Position numbers and translations under genes: made by a program. The notes beneath the pieces were generated by a model. It did not search any database. It was not told where the DNA came from and was given only the letters and a program-made list of their open reading frames with translations. Below, one piece after another: positions 57,978 to 64,000 of a stretch of DNA of 64,000 bases. Every line of letters starts with the position of its first letter. The stretch's first letter is position 1. Origin of the DNA: Bradyrhizobium ottawaense (GTDB lineage Bacteria; Pseudomonadota; Alphaproteobacteria; Rhizobiales; Xanthobacteraceae); contig NZ_LT629693.1 of the NCBI RefSeq assembly GCF_900099825.1, forward strand, positions 8,195,001 through 8,259,000, given 5' to 3'.

Positions 57978-58268
57978 TCACGCGGCGCGAAGCTGCTCGG
58001 TCGTGACGACGACTTCGAAGTCCATTTCGAACTTCTCGGGCTTCTCGAACCCGATGGAATTGTCTTGGTAGAGGACGACGACGTCGCCTGCAGCGCACTG
58101 CTGGACGCCCCAGTCGGTTCGCATCGTGAGCCCGCCGAGGCGGTTGATCTCCAGATCGCCCGTTTGCAGGCGGCTCACCAGCCAATGCGGCGGCGTCTCG
58201 TCAGCAGCGCGTCCCCAAAGTGGCAATTTGAACGCCTGGACGAGGAGTTTGCGGGAGAAGAGCTGCAC
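57978..58268 (-). CDS. PGDYG-like small phage protein
   Basis: A 96-residue protein with the layout of phage PGDYG-type proteins: WLVSRLQTGDLEINRLGGLT, then AAGDVVVLYQDNS and PEKFEMDFEVV. These bind no known ligand. The GTG at 58268 is chosen because GGAG lies 5 nt before it; an upstream ATG would lie inside the regulatory palindrome. Confidence 0.65.
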   Translation of the reverse strand: MQLFSRKLLVQAFKLPLWGRAADETPPHWLVSRLQTGDLEINRLGGLTMRTDWGVQQCAAGDVVVLYQDNSIGFEKPEKFEMDFEVVVTTEQLRAA

Positions 58269-58278
58269 GGTCACTCCA

Positions 58279-58349
58279 TTTGCATTTAAGCAAATGATTA
58301 AGCACAGCACCCGCCTTTTGTCAAGGCGAACGTTTTGCCTGTATGCAAA
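58279..58349 (-). promoter_or_regulatory. Promoter-like segment with two TTTGC-N6-GCAAA operators
   Basis: Two perfect dyads, TTTGC-ATTTAA-GCAAA (58279-58294) and TTTGC-CTGTAT-GCAAA (58334-58349), bracket a TTGACA (58324-58319, minus) with a weak -10 (TTAATC) 17 bp on. The first dyad would overlap the transcription start. Confidence 0.6.
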
Positions 58350-58352
58350 TAC

Positions 58353-58586
58353 CTAGCGCCCCAGGATGAACCAGACCAAGCCGATCAGAAGCAGGAACGC
58401 AATGCCCGGCGCGAAGAAGTCGAACGACTGCATCCGGCGCATCGCGCGGAGGTCTGAAGCCATTTGCTTGACCAGTGGATCCTGGATCGACTTGGAGGGC
58501 ATGGGCGGCTGTTCACTTAATGGCTCGCAGCCGGTCCTTGCCTGATGCTCCAGATCGAGAATCCTTTGCCAGCGGGGCTTTGACAT
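58353..58586 (-). CDS. Small single-pass membrane protein
   Basis: A 77-residue protein with a helical N-terminus and a C-terminal membrane helix (about 57-75, FAPGIAFLLLIGLVWFIL). GAGGAG lies 8 nt before the ATG. It overlaps the upstream gene by 74 nt in another frame. Function unknown. Confidence 0.6.
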   Translation of the reverse strand: MSKPRWQRILDLEHQARTGCEPLSEQPPMPSKSIQDPLVKQMASDLRAMRRMQSFDFFAPGIAFLLLIGLVWFILGR

Positions 58587-58788
58587 CTACCGGACTCCTC
58601 GTCTTCGCGTCGAATTTGGGCTCGAAGCAGATCGGGCAGCAGAAGTATTCAGGCCCCACCAGTTTGCCGAACACCACGACCGACTTGGGAATCATCCGCA
58701 CGAGTTCCCGCACCACTGTGCCCTGCCTCATCGAGCAGGGATCACAGCGGTATTCGGAAATTTCTAGCTTCAGGGTCAAGTCAGCCAT
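58513..58788 (-). CDS. Small zinc-ribbon phage protein
   Basis: A 91-residue protein (ATG 58788) with CDPC in an N-terminal strand and CCPIC about 36 residues later, a probable zinc site. Its basic C-terminus overlaps the next gene. It lies between portal and capsid modules. Confidence 0.65.
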   Translation of the reverse strand: MADLTLKLEISEYRCDPCSMRQGTVVRELVRMIPKSVVVFGKLVGPEYFCCPICFEPKFDAKTRSPVDVKAPLAKDSRSGASGKDRLRAIK

Positions 58789-58827
58789 GGGGTGGCGTCG
58801 ATAGCATTTCCGTTTGCCGGATGTCAA

Positions 58828-60432
58828 TCAGATTTGCTTTTTCGGACGCAACTGACCGGGAGGAAAGTTCGGAAGAGGCTGTTTGCTTCCGCTCGCCGGA
58901 GTAGTGTTTGCAGGGGCTGCGGCTGCCGCTGCACCTGGCTCCTTGGCAGGATCGGCCTGGGTCCACCGGCCCGGCAGCATGCCGTCCGCGGCGAGCATGT
59001 TGGCATCATCGACCGCCTTCCAGAAGGCCAGCTCGTCTTGCAGGTTGAAGTCGTCACCAAGCAGATTGCGGTTTCGCACTTCGGTGAGCAGAACCTCGCG
59101 GGACAGACCGCGCTCTTCCCACATCTTCACCAGCTGGGCGACTTCGAGCAGCCGGTCCTTGGTGTTCGAGAACTCCGTATTCAGCAGGGCGGTGACCATA
59201 CTCAGGTCTTTTCCGGTCCATTGCCCCATGAAGCGGAGCGCCTTCTCGATCGTGTCCTGGCAGTTGATCGCCATGTCGTGGACGACCGAATGCACCCGGG
59301 TCTCCTGGATGTCGCGCTCGTTCTGCGGAACGTACTGACGGTGCGTGCCCGTCACCGGGTTGAGCGCCATCATGTCCATCTGCATTTCGAGCTTGTCGAG
59401 ATCCTTGGCGCCGGACTCGATCGCCGTGCCCTTGGGCTCGACGAAGTACCAGCGGCCATTGGCCTCGGGCGCGTAGAGCACCTTGTAGGGACCGATCGCG
59501 AACTGCTTCTCGTCTTCCGGGTCGATCTGGACGCCGGAGCATGCGAGCATGGGAAAGCGCGCGGCCGACAGGATCGATCGCTGATCCGAGCTGGAGATCC
59601 AGTGCTCGATCTGCTTATAGGCCAGATCGATAAACACCGGCCTGACCTGATAGTCCGCCTCCTTTTCGCCGGCATAGAGCGTGGCGAAAGGAACCTCTGC
59701 CATGTTGTTCAGTGGCGTCTCGCCGATGAAGTCCCAGTTCGAGCCACCCGACGTCGCTTTCTGCTCCCAGAGCTGAACAATGCCGGATGTCTTCGACGGG
59801 TCGATCTCGATCACCCGCATCTGGTTGTACAGCACTTCCTTGAAGCCGTCGCGCGCCGCCCGCTGACCGCGGATGCGGACGTGAACGGTCTTGGTGTCGC
59901 CGCCGACATACTGGTCATAGGCTGCTGCCACGTCGTCGACCTTGAACAGCTTCATGAACGGCCGGGCGCCGGACGCCTTCTGGGCGGCCAGGTTCGGCAG
60001 ATTGTAAGTGTCAGGGTGATCGACCAGGATGTGGCACATGCCGTCGAGCATGGCATTGTTGAAGAATTGGTGGGCGAAGACGTGCAGGTGCGTGCCTTGT
60101 AGGTCGATGTCCTGGGTCCAGAGATCAACATCCGGATCGGTGTTGTTGAGTACCCTGAGCAGCGTGCGGAACGGCTTGGCAGAAGCGGCATCCACCGCCT
60201 CCCTCAGCTTGTTCAGTGCGAAGGTCGAGGCGAGCCGCGTGTTGTAGCGAGCGTCCGACTCCTTTTCGTACTGCGGCAGGAAGGTCTTGTCCTTGGCGCG
60301 CATCGTCTCGGTGCCGCCGTAGACGGCGCGAAGCATTGCCGTGCGGTTCTGCATCGTGGTGGCAGCTGCCGAAAGCAGGCCGGGATTGCCGGCCTGGGGA
60401 GACGGCACGTAATTGGCAGTTGTGTCAGCCAT
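58828..60432 (-). CDS. Portal protein (DUF4055)
   Basis: A 534-residue portal: DUF4055 core with RYNTRLASTFALNKLREAVD, DLAYKQIEHWISSSDQRSIL (about 275) and the crown/clip helices toward the C-terminus (GLSREVLLTEVRNRNLLGDD). An Ala/Pro tail ends it. It forms the dodecameric channel for DNA packaging. It starts 18 bp after the terminase stop. Confidence 0.9.
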   Translation of the reverse strand: MADTTANYVPSPQAGNPGLLSAAATTMQNRTAMLRAVYGGTETMRAKDKTFLPQYEKESDARYNTRLASTFALNKLREAVDAASAKPFRTLLRVLNNTDPDVDLWTQDIDLQGTHLHVFAHQFFNNAMLDGMCHILVDHPDTYNLPNLAAQKASGARPFMKLFKVDDVAAAYDQYVGGDTKTVHVRIRGQRAARDGFKEVLYNQMRVIEIDPSKTSGIVQLWEQKATSGGSNWDFIGETPLNNMAEVPFATLYAGEKEADYQVRPVFIDLAYKQIEHWISSSDQRSILSAARFPMLACSGVQIDPEDEKQFAIGPYKVLYAPEANGRWYFVEPKGTAIESGAKDLDKLEMQMDMMALNPVTGTHRQYVPQNERDIQETRVHSVVHDMAINCQDTIEKALRFMGQWTGKDLSMVTALLNTEFSNTKDRLLEVAQLVKMWEERGLSREVLLTEVRNRNLLGDDFNLQDELAFWKAVDDANMLAADGMLPGRWTQADPAKEPGAAAAAAPANTTPASGSKQPLPNFPPGQLRPKKQI

Positions 60433-60450
60433 TGTTTTGGGTGGTCCTCG

Positions 60451-61914
60451 TTACCAGTCGAGAACTGCGGCCCGTCTCGGTCCGAGCAGAGAGTTGAAGG
60501 CATCGGAAGCGGCGTCGACCTGGTCGTCGTTGACGCCAAGCGGGAACATTTCCAATTCGTCGGTGAAGCACTGATTCCAGTGTCCCTTCACCATCTTCAC
60601 ATTCTTTGCCTCGCACTGCGCAGCGAATGCGGCAGCACGGGTTTCTTTCGGTCCGGTGGGGCGAACAGCCTTGACGATGTAGCCGGCGAGCCGGCGGATG
60701 AAGCTTTGGGCCTGGCTCTTTCCAGCCTGGCCGGGGTCTTGCGGAAGAATGATCTGGACAGACCGGCCGTCGCTCTTGGCGGTCTCAAAGATTTTCTTCT
60801 CGACGCCGAGCGGTGTGTCGCGAAAGCGGATCACGTTCTCGATGTAGAAGATGCCGTTGGCGTCCTTGGACATCAGGATGCCGACCGTGTAGTCGCCGTC
60901 CGCAGATGCAGCCAAGTCCCAGGCACGAACTCGCACGCGCTTGGCCGGAAGCTCGGTGGGAGCGTCGAACCAGTCGGCGCGGAACATGCCTCCGTCGTCA
61001 GCCATCGGCTGCTGCTGGTAGAGCGCAGAGAACGAACGCTCGCCAAGAACGTCCTGGCGGTCCCTCAGCGCATTGATCGAGAAGCGCCGCGGAGCCAATG
61101 GCTCGTTAGGCTTGCGTCCGAGCGGGTCGCCAGGAACGGTACCGTCCTCATTGAGGATCAGCTCTTTGGTGCCGTCCTCGCGCTCGATCGACTTGGTGTA
61201 GGGAAGCGCCGGCAAATACAGGATCTCCCAGGGGAGACCTTTGCCGTCGTTCATCAGCTCGATCAGCCGGCCGGCGATGTCGTCGTAGTGCCACCGCGTC
61301 AGGGTGAGAACGATTGCTGCGTCCTCTTCGAGACGGGTGTAGACGACGTCGCGGTACCAATTCCACTGGTCTTCCCGGAACGATGCCGAGTTGACTTCCT
61401 TGCGGTCTTTGATCGGATCGTCGATCAGGAAGAGATGGGCACCCTTACCGGTGGTACCGGTGCCGACGCCGACCGCGAAGTATTTGCCGCCCTGCTCCAG
61501 CTCCCATTCATCGGCCGCTCGGTTATCCGAACGGATCTTGATGTCGGGGAACAGGATGGGAAATTCTTTGCCGCGAACGATGTTGCGGACGTCACGGCCG
61601 AAGGTCGTGGCGAAGTCGCCATTGTAGGATGCCGAGATGACGTTCTTCTCGGGATTGCGGGCCATGTAGTAGGCCGGGAAGCGTCGGGTCGACAGCTCGC
61701 TCTTGCCGTGCCGCGGAGGCGCAAAGAGCATGAGACGCTTGATCTCGCCGCGCTCAACTGCCTCCAGCTTTTCCGCCACCAGGTGGTGGAAAGGGTCAGC
61801 GTTGTATTTTGGCAGCGTGTATTCGGTGAAGCCGATCAGCCGCTCGCGGCCCCTCCTGCGACGCAGGATTTCGGCCGCTGCCTCCTCGGGGGAGACATCG
61901 GTGAGTGATTGCAC
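60451..61914 (-). CDS. Terminase large subunit
   Basis: A 487-residue packaging motor. ATPase: Walker A-like FAPPRHGKSELSTR (about 62-75) and LFLIDDPIKD (Walker B, about 137-146). Nuclease: VRAWDLAASADGDYTVG with catalytic Asp, LPQDPGQAGKSQAQ, and DDQVDAASDAFNSLL near the end. The GTG at 61914 follows GGAAA; a GTG 37 codons upstream is inside a structured RNA region and adds no homology. Confidence 0.93.
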   Translation of the reverse strand: MQSLTDVSPEEAAAEILRRRRGRERLIGFTEYTLPKYNADPFHHLVAEKLEAVERGEIKRLMLFAPPRHGKSELSTRRFPAYYMARNPEKNVISASYNGDFATTFGRDVRNIVRGKEFPILFPDIKIRSDNRAADEWELEQGGKYFAVGVGTGTTGKGAHLFLIDDPIKDRKEVNSASFREDQWNWYRDVVYTRLEEDAAIVLTLTRWHYDDIAGRLIELMNDGKGLPWEILYLPALPYTKSIEREDGTKELILNEDGTVPGDPLGRKPNEPLAPRRFSINALRDRQDVLGERSFSALYQQQPMADDGGMFRADWFDAPTELPAKRVRVRAWDLAASADGDYTVGILMSKDANGIFYIENVIRFRDTPLGVEKKIFETAKSDGRSVQIILPQDPGQAGKSQAQSFIRRLAGYIVKAVRPTGPKETRAAAFAAQCEAKNVKMVKGHWNQCFTDELEMFPLGVNDDQVDAASDAFNSLLGPRRAAVLDW

Positions 61915-62253
61915 TGGATTTCCGTGGTTTAGACTCCGGTCGAGGCGCAAAGCGCTAATGCCCCCGAAGCGGCAACTCGACCAGAGTGAGGAATGTTTGA
62001 GGGCTGTCCCGCAGGAGCAGCCCACGAGCTTGCGCTCGTCGTGCGCCGAAGCGCAAAAAAGACGGCCCCACGCCCGCTGGCCAAGCGGATCGTCCTGTCA
62101 ATTCAGGACTTGGTGTTGCGGTCGATCGTCACCGGGTAACAGGAATATCCGGCTGCCACGATCGATCCCGTCAGGGGACTTGTTCTCGGTGAATGGTGAA
62201 CGGCCGGCACACATACGTCGTGCCTTTGGTTATCTCGCAGAGCCGTCCAATTC
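61915..62253 (-). ncRNA. Structured non-coding region between parA-like gene and terL
   Basis: A 339-nt gap, long for this compact phage. On the minus-strand RNA it has three consecutive hairpins: TGCGC-TTCG-GCGCA (62054-62041), ACGAGC-GCAA-GCTCGT (62038-62023) and GGGCTG-N11-CAGCCC (62023-62001), two with very stable tetraloops. It could be a cis-regulatory RNA, a small RNA, or hold the packaging (cos/pac) site. No ORF here looks real. Confidence 0.45.
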
Positions 62254-63180
62254 TTACTTGATGTTCAGCTTCGCAGCTTCGAACGCCTTCTTGGTGTCGT
62301 TCAGCCACTTGTTGACCTTGCCCTTCATGACGAAGGACTCGCCGTTCTTGGCGTAGTCGGCGAAGGTGGCGTTTGCGGCCTCGACGTATTCGGTGGCGCG
62401 CTCGTCCAGCTTGGCGATGTCGATACGGAAGTCGGCGCCGGACAGCACGTCGGTCGACACGCCAGCGATGCCCTTGAAGAAGGCGGCGTCGTTGGTGTGG
62501 TTGGTCACGACGAAGTGCCGGACACCTTGCAACAGCTTGGCGGTTCCTTCGATCTCGTTGAACGACTGGATCGTGCTGCCGATGACGTGCAGAACCGATA
62601 CGTTCAGCTTGCCTTCCGTGACCAGGTCAAAGAACGCGATGTCCGTGAGCAGCTCCAGCGTCGGCGTCAGCAGGCCGGCCTGGATGTCGATGACGGTGAC
62701 GTCGTTCTTGCCGACCGTATCGAACACCTTGATCTGGTCGTCCGAGGTCGACAGGTTCACGACTTCGGTTTCGGCTGGGAAGAAGCGCTTCAGGTTGCCA
62801 TCGGGCTGCTGAGTGTCGAATGCACGAACGGTCGCGCCCTGAGCCTTGAAGTAGTCCATGACGGCGCGGGAGACGAAGGTTTTGCCAACGCCGCCCTTGT
62901 CGGCGCCGACGATTACAACGTGGGGAAGCCCCATTCGAATTCTATCCTCTTTTTTGGTTTGAACGACCTTTGGATGGTCGCGGTCTATGATGACCTTCGG
63001 CTGCTCGATCGGCGCAGGCGCTTCGGTGGTCCTGGGCTCTTCGACCGGCTTTTGGTCAGTGGTTTCCCGCCGGCTGGCGGAATAGTTGGCGCGGTGCCAG
63101 AGACTCTTCTCCAGAGCCTCCTGCCGTTGCCGGCGCGCTACTTCGGAAAGTCCCTGGGATCTGCGACGGTCGTAGTTCAT
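62254..63180 (-). CDS. ParA/MinD-like ATPase in the packaging module
   Basis: A 308-residue protein: a charged, disordered N-terminus (1-85), then a ParA-type P-loop domain with deviant Walker A DKGGVGKT (94-101), a second nucleotide contact in DTQQPDG, and VTVIDIQAG as Walker B. No ParB or centromere repeat is beside it. Its place between small and large terminase genes suggests a role in packaging or genome positioning, which is inference. Confidence 0.82.
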   Translation of the reverse strand: MNYDRRRSQGLSEVARRQRQEALEKSLWHRANYSASRRETTDQKPVEEPRTTEAPAPIEQPKVIIDRDHPKVVQTKKEDRIRMGLPHVVIVGADKGGVGKTFVSRAVMDYFKAQGATVRAFDTQQPDGNLKRFFPAETEVVNLSTSDDQIKVFDTVGKNDVTVIDIQAGLLTPTLELLTDIAFFDLVTEGKLNVSVLHVIGSTIQSFNEIEGTAKLLQGVRHFVVTNHTNDAAFFKGIAGVSTDVLSGADFRIDIAKLDERATEYVEAANATFADYAKNGESFVMKGKVNKWLNDTKKAFEAAKLNIK

Positions 63181-63219
63181 CAGGGATCCCTTACTTCGGT
63201 GATCAGAACATGAGCCGCG

Positions 63220-63759
63220 TCAGTTCAGCTTTTCCTTTGGAGTGGGCTTGGGCGCTGGCACGCCGCGGGATGCAATCTCGAGGAGCTGATCCTCGGTCAT
63301 CTGGGACGCTTCGGACTTGACGTTCTGGTTGATGGTGCTCTCGTCCTTCTGGGCGAGGTAGTTCTTGCCAAGGAAGATGGCGGCCGGCGCGTTCTTGTCG
63401 GCAAGCGACAGCTGCTTGCGGCGCAGCGACACTTTCGCGTGCTGCAGGCCGTCGTCCCAGACTTCGCGAGCCTCTGGATATTCGTTCAGGAAGTTTCCAA
63501 ACGTCTTCTTGCAGACGCCGAGGACGCCAGCGACCTCTTCCTGGGTGCAGAACAGCTTTGCCAGCTCCCCGATGGTGCGCAGCGTATCCTCCTCTGGCTG
63601 GAGCTTGGTGTTGCGGCGTTTGATCGGTTGAGCCAGCACCTCGTCGAGGAATGCGGTCTCCTCGTTATCCTTCTTAGCCTTGTCCTTGACGGCTGCCTCG
63701 CGGGCAGCCTTCTCCTCGTTCGTCGGTCGACCCCGGCGACGCGGCGGCAGATCAGTCAT
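63220..63759 (-). CDS. Terminase small subunit
   Basis: A 179-residue protein. A basic, disordered N-terminus (MTDLPPRRRGRPTNEEKAAR) precedes an HTH (about 73-95, CTQEEVAGVLGVCKKTFGNF) and the family segment KNAPAAIFLGKNYLAQKD. It recognises the packaging site and loads the large subunit. Confidence 0.85.
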   Translation of the reverse strand: MTDLPPRRRGRPTNEEKAAREAAVKDKAKKDNEETAFLDEVLAQPIKRRNTKLQPEEDTLRTIGELAKLFCTQEEVAGVLGVCKKTFGNFLNEYPEAREVWDDGLQHAKVSLRRKQLSLADKNAPAAIFLGKNYLAQKDESTINQNVKSEASQMTEDQLLEIASRGVPAPKPTPKEKLN

Positions 63760-63791
63760 GTTGTTGTTCTTTCTTGCGACTGAGTTTGTAA

Positions 63792-64000
63792 TCAGTGGAA
63801 TGAAGGGTAGATATGCTCGTTATCGAGGTCGCGGATGTCGACGGTGACCAGCCGGCCTTCAGGAGGCACCCGCACGACGACGTACACCGGATCATCTTCA
63901 TGATGATCCAGTATCTCTTCACCCTTCTCGTCGAGGATGTTGGTGATCGGGCAAACGAACCCACCATCGAACGTCACGGTTTCGGTCTTGAGATCGATCA
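63792..64000 (-). CDS. Hypothetical protein, cut by window edge
   Basis: At least 68 codons open to the right edge, ending NEHIYPSFH. It is acidic (ILDHHEDDPVYVVVRVP) and beta-rich, with no family recognised. A GTG at 63977 could be the start, but the frame stays open beyond it. Confidence 0.45.
   Translation of the reverse strand, partial: IDLKTETVTFDGGFVCPITNILDEKGEEILDHHEDDPVYVVVRVPPEGRLVTVDIRDLDNEHIYPSFH

Noticed and set aside
58792..60102. 436-codon plus-strand frame opposite the portal gene
   Set aside because: No recognisable domain and the opposite strand encodes a full DUF4055 portal.
61915..62025. Upstream extension of the large terminase to GTG 62025
   Set aside because: The added 37 residues are encoded by hairpin DNA and resemble no terminase N-terminus.
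15600..64000. CRISPR array or tRNA genes in the prophage
   Set aside because: No regular repeat-spacer pattern and no cloverleaf seen; the dispersed motif is not an array.

Overview
The window looks like one stretch of an alphaproteobacterial chromosome, most likely Bradyrhizobium or a close relative, followed by a large prophage that runs off the right end. The host part (1-15.6 kb) has GC-rich genes in an order I associate with Bradyrhizobium: bioY, an aminotransferase, an M48 protease, a DsbA-like protein, DUF1236, aroQ-accB-accC, a kinase/regulator operon, a LysR regulator beside a DASS transporter, aat and DUF2155. It also carries palindromic intergenic repeats of the kind common in that genus, and two sites matching the alphaproteobacterial EcfG stress-sigma consensus.

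From about 15.7 kb the content becomes phage. A left arm of small plus-strand genes (15.8-24.3 kb) carries nucleotide- and DNA-modification functions (DUF6884, DUF4326-DUF2493, DUF3850, dCMP deaminase, MT-A70 methylase) and several small exported proteins. Two minus-strand paralogs and a candidate divergent control region lie inside this arm. From 64 kb back to 30.1 kb the late genes run on the minus strand in P2/Mu-like order: small terminase, a ParA-like ATPase, large terminase, DUF4055 portal, scaffold, capsid, head completion, spike/baseplate V-W-J-I, fibres, sheath, tube, E/E' frameshift pair, tape measure, U-X-D, a lysis cassette (muramidase, Rz/Rz1, TM protein), a metallophosphoesterase and nucleotide-metabolism genes. 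The virion predicted is a contractile-tailed phage. No integrase, repressor or replication gene is in view; they probably lie beyond 64 kb.

Where the two arms converge (24.3-29.9 kb) sits a more AT-rich five-gene operon: DNA methyltransferase, BglII-like restriction endonuclease, ParB-like protein, SNF2 helicase and DUF3883 PD-(D/E)XK-like nuclease. It is flanked by a truncated phage ORF and a serine-recombinase fragment. I do not recognise it as a named system; it is the best candidate here for an undescribed anti-phage defence system carried as prophage cargo.

Two features run across the prophage. A motif TTTGC-N6-GCAA(A/G) recurs mostly just ahead of start codons. Intrinsic-terminator-like hairpins separate many of the late structural genes.
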